NCBI GenBank assembly: GCA_027596945.1
Contig: JADGJH010000944.1
Coordinates: 1 to 12,340 of the forward strand
Source: Physocladia obscura
Lineage: Eukaryota; Chytridiomycota; Chytridiomycetes; Chytridiales; Chytriomycetaceae
Reading direction: 5' to 3'
DNA: 12,340 bases
The first letter of the stretch is position 1, and the number at the start of each line of letters is the position of its first letter. Shown in pieces: positions 1-9,595 of this stretch. The notes below the pieces were generated by a model. That model was given only the letters and a program-made list of their open reading frames with translations. It ran no database searches and was not told where the DNA came from. The position numbers and the translations under genes were made by a program.

Positions 1-1531
1 CTTCTATAATCAATGTGAAAACATCAGGGATGCTCAAAGTTAAAAAATTTGACAAAAAAAATGTTTGCATTTTTGGATCAAAAAACACACTTTCTTGTTG
101 ATTTTTTCTGCAAAAAGACACTCAAAGTTAAATAATTAATAAAAAATATATTTACTTTTATTATTATTTAAAAGCAAGTAATAAACAGCACTTTAAATGC
201 CAACTCTCAGCACCTGTGTCATATTTCTCAAACAACTGGAACACTTGCTTCAACAAAAAGTCTTAGAAGCAGAGAAAAATGAATGACTGGCAATGGTCTT
301 GGTGATGGCAGTGATTCTAAAGATAACAAATGTAGCAGCAGCAACAATAAAAAAAAAGGATCCAAAAAAGGGTATCAGTTGGTAGCACTCTGTCGAAAGC
401 AACCCAAAAAATTTTGTGCTTTCCCTGAGGGTGGCAGGACTGCAAACTTTGATCAAGAAGAAATCACAAGTAATTTGAGCTTTCTTTATAAAATTACTCA
501 ATCTGATTAACTTTGTTTACAGAACTTCTGCATTTAGTTAATAAAAATTGTCCTAGTAACTTGAACAAATGGGCAAGAGTCAAAAATTAATTCAATTCTG
601 CAGCTCAAGAAAATCAAAGACATACCTCAATTAAACTAAAATTGAAGCTCAATCAACTGCAAACAACAGATAAGCTGACCATTTCACACTGGAAGAAGTT
701 TTTAATTGCAGCATTGCAATCCAAGTGCAAATTAAATTGCAAATTGGAATTCAAACCATGAGTGGCATAATTAAGATAACATTTATAATTGAATCATAGA
801 CAAAATGGTGAGGATGTTGGTGATAGCAATCAAAGAGTCATGTGTGAAATCAGCAGCAGTTTTATTGAAGGCAGGCACAGACTTCAACAGGAACAGCACC
901 TATCACATGAATTTACCTCATCAGAAACTGGACAGTCAGTGAGCCATACCTTATCTTCAAGCTCACTGCCATATTTGCCACTGTTGCCAGCAACAAAACA
1001 ATCCTTTGCAGCAAAATGCAGGATTGATGCCTTTTCTATCAAAAGCTGTCTTGGGAAAGCAATGTTGTTCATGAAAATTCTATTCCAAATGAAGCTGGCT
1101 GATAAGGTTTTAGACCTGCTCAAGAGTGGGAAAGGCTTTGTTTACAACAGGATGTTCTTGAAAAAAAGGATAATAGCATGAAGATGCACACATTTTGTTT
1201 TTCTAAATATATCCAGAATACTTCTTATGCAAATGAACAGAGATACTGAATTCAAGTGTGAAAAAATGGATCATGAGACAAAAATGGAAGCTTACCAAAG
1301 GAACTGATTGCGAGAAAAGATTGTTTAGTTAATGTGCAGGTCATGAAGCAAGATTGGAGCTACAGCAATAACAAAGCCAACAACAACTAATTTCTATCAT
1401 TGCGGCTCTTGTAAAGAAGTAAATGGGATGTGCTTTTATTGTTTTTTATGTTGATTTTTGGTTTTTAGTTTTTGATATTTGATGATTTTGATATAAAGCT
1501 AAAGTTATTAAAGGTTTTGTTAAAGGTTTTG
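1..1531. other. AT-rich gene-poor stretch, probably transposon-derived
   Basis: No recognisable gene on either strand. The longest open frame is on the plus strand at 789-1181. Its first ATG is at about 840, which would give roughly 113 residues: polar and Ser-rich first, then Lys/Leu-rich. It has no motif I know, and the opposite strand is also open for 79 codons, so I do not call it a gene. Another open stretch at 283-510 (plus) encodes a Lys/Ser-rich peptide of 75 residues without a recognisable domain. A 12-nt direct repeat (CTCAAAGTTAAA) lies at 33-44 and 121-132, and there is a short tandem AAAGGTTTTGT duplication near 1510-1531. The stretch adjoins the 3' end of the transposase relic and may be the rest of that element or of nested ones. 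Confidence 0.45.
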
Positions 1532-2588
1532 TCAAATTAAACATTCTTTATAAAAGGATCTTATTTGGCTGATTTTCAGTTTTCTCACTTTCAAGTTATA
1601 CAAGAAAAAAAGATTGTGCAGTTGAACCTATCAAATGTCTTGATTGTAAGGCAACTTTTGTGTCAGTCACCAAAAATGGCTTTTCAACAGCCCCCCATTT
1701 CCCATTATACAACTTGTTTGATTCTATTAATTGTTGAGCTGACCAATTTAGCAGAAGTTTATTCATCAAAAGGAAATTGTTTCATATCCCCAATTTTAAG
1801 TGGAGTTATAATACTGTTTAAAAATTCATTAAAGAAATTAAAAGCCAAATCAGCAACAAATCTGTAATCTGGCAGAGAATAGTGCAGATCAATTAGTCCT
1901 GCACAAAAATCATGAGGGTTGTTGTTATATTTAAACTGGTATGTGTAAAATAGTACTTTCAAAAAAAGAGAGATGACCTGTTCCAAGACCAGGACAGTTA
2001 TGGTGTGCCCAAATAATAGTATCGTCAACACCATAGCACAGGACTCCAGTACATAGATGGTATGTAACCAACCATTGTAGAAGGCATTCTTAGTGTCTTG
2101 ATGTGTTGGCTCTTGCACAGGATAATTCTTTCCATCAACAAATCTCCAACAGTTACAGACAAGCAGCTCCTTTTGATTGATGGTGGTTACTCAAATTTTT
2201 TGATTTGTTGGTGATGAGCATTGTGCCTGTGCATCTTTGATTAAATCCAAAGAAGTCAAGAGTGCTTTCCCTACCTTATGAAGCATATCTCCCAAAGTAC
2301 TGGGAGGAATTCCAAAGAGCTGACAAATCTCTCTATATTTGCAAGTGCCTGAATTGAGACAAGATCAGATATCAAATTAACTAGAAAAAGCTCTGAATAG
2401 AATTGCAGTAGTAAACCCAACACTATTGACTTCTTTGATAATTTAGGAGAGTAACTGTGCAATCCAGGTCCTGATTGAACAATGTAGTCTTTGCTGCCTG
2501 CTTCAAAAATAGTGTCAAATGTTAGCCTGTCAAATCCTGTTTGGATAAATCCATATATCCCATCAACAAATTGTTGCAATCTATGCAA
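1532..2588 (-). pseudogene. Decayed DDE_Tnp_4 (Harbinger/IS5-like) transposase
   Basis: A transposase can be followed piecewise on the minus strand, in the order expected for DDE_Tnp_4 (PF13359-type) enzymes. First come an N-terminal segment (2588 to about 2395, containing YSPKLSKK) and a helix-turn-helix-like segment (2358-2194, with YREICQLFGIPPSTLGDML). The frame then hits TGA at 2193-2191 and goes on to CWRFVDGKNYPVQEP and FYNGW; the D of FVDG is the likely first catalytic acid. Near 2070 the similarity moves to another frame (2068-1931: GVDDTIIWAHHNCPG). It returns to the previous frame for YRFVADLAF (second D) and IITPLKIGD, which ends at a stop at 1759. WGAVEKPF (likely catalytic E) and a C-terminal block (1654-1532: LYNLKVRKLKISQIRS) lie in further frames. 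At least three frame changes and several stops mean it is dead. Family assignment rests on remembered motif patterns, mainly NCPG, IITPLK and ISQIRS. Terminal inverted repeats were not identified. Confidence 0.85.
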
Positions 2589-3254
2589 TCTACATCACAC
2601 TTGTATGTAATAAGGATTTTTCTGACAAGATTCTTTTCTTTTTTTTTTTTCTTCCATTGTCCAAAATTTTTGCAAACACAAAATAAAAACTAATCACTCC
2701 TTTCAACCATTTTCCTTATCACACAAAGTACTACAGTTTATATGTACATATAACTGTCATTTAATGTCAGAAATAGTGATTCTCTGTTAATTGTGTTTGA
2801 TGGTGGTTTTGGTAATAAGGAATCAAGCTCATTTTCCATACAGCTTGAATTCATACTACCTTCAACACAGATTGACTTGAAGCATACAATGCATGTCATG
2901 ATGTATCTTGTAGCTTTTTCAAATTGCCGGTGTTCAGATGAAGTTGAATGTAACAAGGACAAATAGCTTGGATTTCCAATGTTAAAACATATTTTAGTAT
3001 TAAAAACAAACTTTTGCAAATACAAATCTTCATTGCTTGCATTTATGTCAAGCACTTTGCCCTGCTAGCAGGATTTGGTTGATCTTCATTTTATTTTTAT
3101 TTTTGTGAACTGAACGCATTATTTTGACCTTCACATCTCCCTTCACATTTCATTTATATCTATTTTTATATTTTCCTTTACAAATTTGCTAAATTGATAT
3201 TTTTGTATTTTTAAGGACTTACATTGAAAAGAATTTAACAAAAAAAAATGTTAA
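2589..3254. other. AT-rich DNA upstream of the transposase relic
   Basis: There is no supported gene. An open frame on the minus strand (3055-2738, 105 residues) begins at an ATG and lies directly upstream of the transposase relic. It has no domain I recognise and could be chance, another ORF of the element, or its N-terminal end. A poly-T tract lies around 2640-2651. Base composition becomes visibly less AT-rich just right of 3270, so the boundary of the transposon-derived DNA may be near 3240-3270. Confidence 0.4.
3061..3072. repeat. Perfect 12-bp palindrome
   Basis: CCTGCTAGCAGG equals its own reverse complement. It stands out as a GC-rich spot in AT-rich sequence upstream of the transposase relic. 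It has no loop, so it is more like a dimeric protein-binding site than a terminator. Function unknown; it could be coincidence. Confidence 0.5.
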
Positions 3255-3437
3255 GCTGTCCAATGCAACCACTCTCAAACCTCATTCTGCCGCTTCAACA
3301 TCGACAAATCCACAAAAAAATTCGACCGTACCTGGAAATTTAGTGCCTGCTCATCGGAATCTTTCAAATTGCAATGGGCAAGGCGGAAAGTGATCTGGTT
3401 CTGGACGAAAGCCAAAACGAGATCATTTCGAAGGTGA
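3255..3437 (+). other. Coding-like island, gene not identified
   Basis: About 180 nt of higher GC content sit between two AT-rich stretches. One plus-strand frame is open for 60 codons without an ATG; it contains FNIDKSTKKFDRTWKF and ends at a TGA at 3435-3437. A second plus frame is open before and after a single TAG and contains MGKAESDLVLDESQNEIISK, directly followed by GTGAAA, a possible 5' splice site. The minus strand is also open (3472-3275). It could be an exon, a fragment of a decayed gene, or a regulatory island. The frames contradict one another, so I name no product. Confidence 0.25.
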
Positions 3438-4310
3438 AAAATAATTAGTAGACTTAATTTAGCTTCTTCCACACATTGCCAACAAAACAGTAAGTCAAGT
3501 CTTTATGTGTAATTGTTTCCGTTTCTAAAACAAGTAAGGTTGCATTCATGACCTTGGATGAATAATTTTTAAATATTTTTTTTAAATGGCAGGCAAGGTT
3601 GTTTCTTGGATTTAGTGATTCGAAAACTTAAGCATCTGCAATTGTAAAATCAAAATCTACAGCGAAATTTTTTTTGTACAGTTTTACCAGAAAATTTTCG
3701 TTTGTAATATATTATCCTGACAGTCATATCAGTCACAAAACTGATCTCACACTGTCAAAATAAGCCTGAGCATAGGATCTATCAATGCATATTATTGGAT
3801 CATAATAACTCGATCTCGATAGGGTTTTTTCAACATTCCAAACTCTTCTCACTTCAGGTTTATTTGCCAGCCTTATTACCTGACACGTTATTTAGTGACT
3901 AGGATTGGATGTATAGAAACTAGAATAGCAATTAGAGGAAACCTGATGCTTGGGCTCAGGATTGTCCCAGCCTCATTACCTTTCCAACCGGACACCGCTG
4001 GTCCCATCCAAAAACAAGCACGAGGTGTGCTCTAACAATTGCTAAGAAATAGCAGAGTGGATACTCGAAATAGGGACATGACAGCAGTGGGCATAGAATG
4101 ATGCACCGATCCTCTTTCCGCACGGCGGCAACGTGTGCTCGCGAAGTATACGTGGACTGAAATGGTTTAGTACTATTTTTGTGATGCGAGGATTTTTATT
4201 TTGTTTTTCTTCAAGCCATGCGTTTCTAGGAAATTTGATAATTTCAAGTTTTTATATTTTTAAAAGCAATACTCAAAAAAATCCTGCTGCTCTTTTTGAT
4301 GCTTTAAGAT
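3438..4310. other. Intergenic DNA and 3' flank of the MFS gene
   Basis: There is no supported gene. The right part must include the 3' UTR of the transporter gene. A degenerate pair of the motif CCAGCC-TATTACCT / CCAGCC-TCATTACCT occurs near 3868 and 3969. A GC-richer patch at 4101-4145 starts with an ATG and can be read for 15 codons (MHRSSFRTAATCARE) up to GTATACGT, a good-looking 5' splice site. I could not find a convincing downstream exon for it. Confidence 0.4.
4195..4200 (-). terminator. Candidate polyadenylation signal AATAAA
   Basis: AATAAA reads on the minus strand about 110 nt downstream of the stop codon of the MFS transporter gene, in an A/T-rich context. The distance and sequence suit a fungal 3'-end signal, but such hexamers are frequent in AT-rich DNA. 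Confidence 0.35.
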
Positions 4311-6076
4311 TCATTTTCTTTTATGAGACTTTACTTCATATTGTGTGACGAAAAATGCCATGCAAAACACAAAAGCCGGAAAAACCAAAATCGAAAAATA
4401 TGACATTCGATATGATGCAACAAACGCGTTCACAAGCTCTGTCAAAATCGGAGAATCTGGGAATTGGTTTTGCAAGTATTGAATAACGCTAACAGGATCT
4501 GACGTCAACGACAATGGAACTGTTGCATTTATTGCTTCTTGCATTTTGCTGGAAATCCTTGCATTAAGCTGACTGTTCAAAATATTTCCAATTATTGAAA
4601 GCCCAATTGATCCTCCAAGTTGTTGAAATGTTCGCTGCACTGACGTGATAATTGCCATATATTCTGCGTCAACACTTGCTTGGAATGCTAAAACAGACAT
4701 TTGATTCAATGAACCAACACCAATACCAGCAATCAATAAATACACAATTTTTTGTGCAATGCTTGTTGATTGATCCATGGTAGCCATTAACGCGACTCCA
4801 ACAATATTGATTGCTGGTCCTACAAAAAAGAAGAATTTATATTGCCCAGTTTTTGATACTATGATCCCACTCATTATAGACAAAAACGAGACGCCAAATT
4901 GGAATGGAATAGCTTGGACACCAGCGTCGGTCGCTGAATAACCTTGCGCAACTTGAAAGAACAATGCGTTATAATATATACTTGAAAAAAATCCAGCGCC
5001 ATTAAAAAACGCGATACACGCGAGAGCCGAAACTGTTCTTGTTTTGAACAATGCGTGAGGAATAATTGGCTCCGCAACCTTCCCTTCAATATATACGAAC
5101 AACACTGTTCCTAAAACAAACAGAATCAAACAAATGATTGTTTGTGGAGAGTTCCAAGCCCAATCATTTCCACCAAGCTGAATAGGAATTAAGAGAAGAA
5201 CGATTGTAGTTGCCAGGACTGCGCTTCCCAGAAAGTCGACTCTGTGCAGTTTCTCTTTGAAAGAACCAGGTGTTGCTGGGAAATTCAGAAATAGAGCTAT
5301 AATTATGATTGTGATTGCTCCAATCTTTTGAAATATGGTTAAATAAACGAAAAGAAAAAAATAAAAATAAACCTACTGGAATATTGACAAAAAAACTCCA
5401 GCGCCACGTTGCGTGATCAACAAAAGCGCCTCCAACTAACGGACCAACAACGGCGGCAACTGCATATGTTGCCCCAACAAATCCTTGATACTTTCCTTCA
5501 GTTTTAAATTAAATTGTTACATTAAAATTTGAATTAACAAAAAAAAAAAAAAAATCTCACCTCGATCTTGAATACTCACAATATCGCTCAGAATAATCAT
5601 AGAAATACTCAAAATTCCGCCTCCCCCAGTTCCTGCAAGTGCTCGACCGACAATCAGCATGGGCATTGATGTCGCCAGACCACAAAGAAGAGATCCAAGT
5701 TCAAAAAGAGTGACAGCTGCAATAAAAGTCAATCTCCGTCCGAAGATATCCGCAAATTTCCCATAGAGAGTACAAAACATGCATGAAGTCATCATGTAGG
5801 CCGAACCAATCCATGAATTTAACTCTTCGTGTCCCAGATCCGCGACAATTGTCTTCAAGGCAGTTGATACAATGGTTTGGTCAAGTCCTGCCAAGAAGAT
5901 CCCTGTCCAAAATATTTGGTTTAATAAGCTTCGTGGATGATTTCCAATCGCAGAAACAAACCCAGTATCAGAGAAAGCAGGACACACAAAAATGGTATCT
6001 TTTCAAGCTTTACGCGTACTGTTGTGAACTTTGGGTCAATATCTTGTTTACTTTCAATGTCATCTGAATCCGGCAT
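4311..6076 (-). CDS. MFS transporter, 14-spanner (DHA2) drug/H+ antiporter type
   Basis: Likely proton-coupled exporter or vacuolar/plasma-membrane transporter of the major facilitator superfamily; the substrate cannot be inferred. Four exons are deduced: 6076-5962, 5902-5561, 5495-5377 and 5324-4311. The introns (59, 65 and 52 nt) use GTTTGT, GTGAGA and GTAGGT donors and CAG or AAG acceptors; joining keeps the frame and gives 529 residues, usual for DHA2 proteins. The ATG at 6076 starts a short polar tail ([12 protein letters not shown]), followed by TM1 with [10 protein letters not shown] (residues 45-54), the loop motif [10 protein letters not shown] (86-95) and the motif C region [10 protein letters not shown]. 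Hydrophobic segments continue to a short basic C-terminus. Initiating at the ATG at 5987, inside intron 1, would lose most of TM1. Oddities: the Pro usual after STAL is Lys (STALKTI), and intron 2 has a 16-nt T run just after its donor. Fnx1/VBA-type transporters are relatives, but orthology is not claimed. Confidence 0.93.
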
Positions 6077-7051
6077 ACTGCTTTGACCGTAATGGTTGTT
6101 GTGAATAGTCTGGTTGCGTTTAAATAGGGAATGTTTTGGGAGTTTTATTTCAAATTTAGGGGAAACAAAATGGTTTCCAGATGTCTGACACCAAAAAAAT
6201 TTATCGATTTGTAATGAGGCTTGTGCCGTCTTTAATTTTTTTTGGAACTATGTTTTGCATTTTTGGAGTTATGTTTTACATTATTAACAATTAGTTATTA
6301 AAAATAGTTAAAAAAATTTATTTGCAGCGAGTTCGAAGAGTTGCAGAAAGAGGGAGAAGCTAACTATATTTCATTCTTGTCATTTTTATTCCTGCCTTGC
6401 TGAATCATACTGTTGTCTTAACGCCTCATTAGTTTAGGCCTATCGCGCCATGAGAATTGAAGTGAATAATCGTCCATCCATAGCAGCATCCAATGAATAA
6501 CAGTCACAACTCTGCTCCTTTTTTGAGTCAACAACAAGTGTTTATGATACTTTCGCTTGATTCTGTATCTAGCTTCGGGTGCCCCCACGTTACAATCTTT
6601 TGTTTCGTCGTTATAAAATGCAACTGTTCAAATAATGCCAAACATCTATGGTGTATAACTGTCATTTTATCCCAATTGAAATGCAGTGGCTCGTTGCTGG
6701 AAATCTGGCAGTCTGTTCACCTCTGATCAGTATCAAGCCCACACAAAACTGTACTTTTTCGACTGTTCTGTCGCTCCCAAAAACTTTGAAACATTGTAAA
6801 GCTCAAGAATTCCATCTCTGATCTTTAATTGCAAAATCGATGATTGCTCAATTCCACATCATGCAATGAAGAAAAACAGAAAAACAACCGTAACAACAGC
6901 AAAATAAGAATAATTCATTTTATTTGTGGTGAAGCTTTTGAGCTGGATCTGCGGCGAAAAACTATTTGAAAAAATATTACGTCAGAAATTGGTGAATAAA
7001 GCCTCAATATTTACAATTGGCTGCGTTTTGTAAAATTCAATGTTTATTTCC
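6077..7051. other. Intergenic region with weak coding-like fragments
   Basis: It should hold the promoter of the MFS gene (left) and the 3' UTR of GPI18 (right). A possible AATAAA for GPI18 reads on the minus strand at 6924-6919, about 128 nt past its stop. No gene is secure. Fragments that look partly coding are: plus 6170-6210 joined across a possible intron (GTAATG...TTTGCAG) to 6328-6378; plus about 6439-6499, preceded by TTTAG; a minus frame of about 69 codons ending near 6431 without an initial ATG; and a minus mini-ORF from the ATG at 6918 with a hydrophobic start. These conflict in strand and frame. A highly split small gene or decayed sequence is possible. Confidence 0.35.
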
Positions 7052-8671
7052 TCAAGCAGGTGGGTAAAAACACGCAAACAAAACAATACCAACGCAGCCA
7101 TACCCTAGAAACCATCCCAAAATCACATTTGACGAGGAGATCTTGCTGGTAAAGTAAGAATTCTGATACGATTCCATCTTTCCAACTTTTCTTCCAGCAG
7201 ATGTTGCTGGAGAATCAGTCAGAATCCTGTGAGCCAGGTACCAATAGATAAATGGCATTGACGTGAAGAATCGCGTGATCATTTGCACGTGCATGCATGT
7301 TACACAATACGTTGTCAGTACAAGACACAGGAATACATGTGGAAGTGCAGCGTCGTTTAGAAACGGTGCTTCTTTTGTACCGATTGTCGTTGCTGTGGGA
7401 GTGGAAGTTGCGGAACGATGCGCTAATAAACCTAAACTTACAAAACGGTATGGATCTTGCAAATAGTATAAAAAAACGGCGCTGTATGCCGTATACAACA
7501 TTGGTGCCGCCAGTAAAAAATTTGGGAGTTGACTGAAAGTCCAATATTTGAGAAAACCAATGTTGTTCCTGTTGTTTTTTTCCCCCCATTTATTTTAAGG
7601 ATGGACGCAATCATTGAGGTTTTGTTAAATTACCAGTATTCTTTTTGTACAAACGAGTATAATAGCGGGATAGTCGACTTGCACCATGGCCGCGGGTGCT
7701 GCAGCAGCATGTTATTCGAATTTGATTCACAAAAAGCTAGGTATCCGTAGTATTGGAATGCAGCAAACCCTGAAACAACGATTCCACATTGGCAAAGTGT
7801 CGATAAAATTCGAAAAATAAGACTTTTATCAATATTATGGGCTATAATAGCGACAACAAGGCGTTTTGCCAACCCGTATCCCAAAAAGCCGATAAATATA
7901 ATCGCGTTTGAACGTACAAGACCTGCGGCCATCCAAACAACGGCGGCCAGCCATACGCGACGACGAGTAAAGAAAAGCATTCCGGAAAATGCAAGAAACG
8001 CGAATAAACTCTCGGCGTACAGTGACGACATGAATATCGATGACGGAGATACACAAAAGAGGACGGATGATGTGAAGGCTAGCTTTTTGTCTTTGGCGAT
8101 CGATTTGGTTAACCTGACTCAACAACATTAAGAAAATTAATTGATAGCGAGAGCAGGGTAGGTACCAATAAAGCGTAACAGCCGCAAATACAAATGAACA
8201 ATTTGAAACAAATATACCAGATGATATCAACAGTTCATCAGTTATTGTTTGATATCTTGCTGCGTCACCATAAAGAATTATCAACAATATGAAATAAAAT
8301 AACAAAATAAATAAAGTACCAACAAATGCAAAACAGGATGCCACCAGACGGGCAAGCAATGGGAATCCAGGAAAGAAAGCATAGAACTGTTCGAACGGAT
8401 ACGACAGTATAGCTTGATCCCCCACCGCTATGCGCAAAAAATAAAGAGCATCCCAGCTGATAATGGCAGAGGACATATATGGCGCAATAAGTATTGCCGA
8501 TGAGTCGTACGGTGTGATTAAAGAGAGTTGGCGGAGGCTGGCGATAAAATACACGGCGGCCAAGACAGCGCCGCGTGTAATTACAGCAATAGCGGCAATA
8601 GCGGCGGCAGGATGTGAATGAATCAATTTACGACTATGATTTTTGGGATGGCGGCTCTTATCGTTGCTCAT
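7052..8671 (-). CDS. GPI18: GPI mannosyltransferase 2 (Gpi18 / PIG-V family)
   Basis: Adds the second mannose to the GPI-anchor precursor in the ER lumen, using dolichol-phosphate-mannose; family known as Gpi18 in yeast, PIG-V in animals. The deduced exons are 8671-8320, 8259-8166, 8113-7634 and 7568-7052. Introns of 60, 52 and 65 nt have GTACTT, GTACCT and GTAATT donors and CAG acceptors. The product is 480 residues, close to human PIG-V. Hallmarks in order: WDALYFLRIA (73-82) and FEQFYAFFPGFPL (93-105), which carry the luminal catalytic-loop residues; SLYAESLF (179-186); VRSN (215-218); FQYYGY; WC before the third junction; QLPNFLLAAP (322-331); ALPHVF and HVQMITRF (402-409); then multiple membrane spans. 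The junction YW-NNIGFLKYW restores the family pattern exactly. The first intron is stop-free and a multiple of three; removing it fits the usual spacing better than retaining it. The start is the first in-frame ATG before the N-terminal membrane helix. Confidence 0.95.
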
Positions 8672-8710
8672 TGTTATTTCGCTGCGAGAGATTTTCGTTT
8701 TTTCAAAGAA
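8672..8710. promoter_or_regulatory. Compact bidirectional promoter / 5' region GPI18-ATP14
   Basis: Only 39 nt separate the start codons of the divergent GPI18 (minus) and ATP14 (plus) genes. Core promoter elements of each gene must therefore lie in this spacer, inside the other gene's transcribed region, or both. No TATA box or known factor site is evident in the spacer. Confidence 0.55.
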
Positions 8711-9438
8711 ATGTCGATGCTGTTTGCAGGAGTGAGATTGGCGCCGGCGCTTGTGAAGACAGTTGAGTCACCATCGAAAGACGCGCGAACGAGCGGCTGA
8801 CTTACGTTGGCAGATGTAGCGCAACGTAGCTGTTTAGCAAGCGCAACTGTTTGGTCATTATTATTTGTCTGACATTCCTCAACTAAATGGCGAATCACTC
8901 GCATAACTAACCACGCTGCACTGACGCAACGTTGCGCGACGCCAAACAACTGGATTAATAGACAGCAGTGCGTCGATTCAGTGTGACTGCGAGCGTGCGT
9001 AAAGGTGGGCTAGAGGAGGTTAGATGGATAGATAGTTCTAATGGATAACCTATAATTTGAAGAATAGATTTGGTGCAGGATCTCTATCTCGCGGCGATCC
9101 GCAACTACAAAGCGCCGAAGAACGCTGGCGCCGCCTCTGCCGCCTCACTGGTGTCGACATTTTCCGCGCCGACACCACCGGCTCCACCCCAGCTGGAGCT
9201 TGCTGCCGTAACTGACACGGACCCCGAAACCGCCGCTGTCGCCGAGGCCGAGTGGCCCGCCCTGAAAAACATTATCGATGACCATCACAACTACCCAGGT
9301 TGGCTTTCTTTTATTCTATCGACGCGTTTAATTGTTGTGGCATCAACAGATGAGTGGGACTTTTACACTAGCGCCACCGACGGCGTCCTTCTCCCGAAAA
9401 GATTGAAGCCGGTCGACTACACTGGTGGTGACCATTAA
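8711..9438 (+). CDS. ATP14: F1Fo-ATP synthase subunit h (Atp14-like), mitochondrial
   Basis: Peripheral-stalk subunit of mitochondrial ATP synthase (fungal subunit h, counterpart of animal F6). Proposed exons are 8711-8731, 8962-8998, 9068-9298 and 9350-9438, giving 125 residues, against about 124 for the yeast precursor. The first exons encode a basic presequence-like segment (MSMLFAG, then TAVRRFSVTASV). The body begins LVQDLYLAAIRNYKAP, which matches the subunit-h signature, and is followed by an Ala/Pro-rich stretch and an acidic, Trp-containing C-terminus ending PVDYTGGDH. Introns are 230, 69 and 51 nt, with donors GTGAGA, GTAAAG and GTTGGC; all join in phase. For exon 1 a second donor (GTGAAG at 8753) is also in phase and would give 132 residues. 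The last intron is stop-free and of length 3n, so its removal is probable, not certain. Codons are GC-rich compared with the flanks, consistent with high expression. Family call is fairly firm; the 5' exons are inferred. Confidence 0.8.
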
Positions 9439-9595
9439 ATCTCCCTTTTTTTTCTCTGTCAGTTTAGTCTGCAATACAATATCTTGGAAAAAATATTTAT
9501 TATCAACATTTGAAAAAAAAAGAAAAAAAAAGAGAATAATTCATGATTCAGTTTTCTTTTCCATTCTTTTTCTTTTCTCACTCTCTCATTCTCTT
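9439..9595. terminator. Shared convergent 3' region
   Basis: 157 nt separate the stop codons of ATP14 (plus) and the G3BP-like gene (minus). An AATAAA for the minus-strand gene reads at 9501-9496, about 95 nt past its stop, so its transcript should run through most of the spacer. No canonical hexamer is seen for ATP14; AATAAT near 9535 could serve. A pure A/G-rich tract (9513-9537) and a T/C-rich tract (9551-9598) flank these sites. Overlapping 3' UTRs are likely. Confidence 0.5.

Noticed and set aside
3250..3440. A 16-nt intron (GTACCTGGAAATTTAG) joining two parts of an open plus frame
   Set aside because: It is far shorter than the 51-nt minimum of the other introns here; a stop codon in a non-gene is the simpler reading.
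6733..7051. Nuclear TGA reassignment (TGA read as Trp or Sec)
   Set aside because: The MFS, GPI18 and G3BP-like genes all end sensibly at TGA, with family-typical lengths, so the standard code fits.
7215..7589. Minus-strand frame of 124 codons and plus-strand frames at 7263-7536
   Set aside because: Alternative frames of GPI18 exon 4; only the frame with QLPNFLLAAP and HVQMITRF matches the family.
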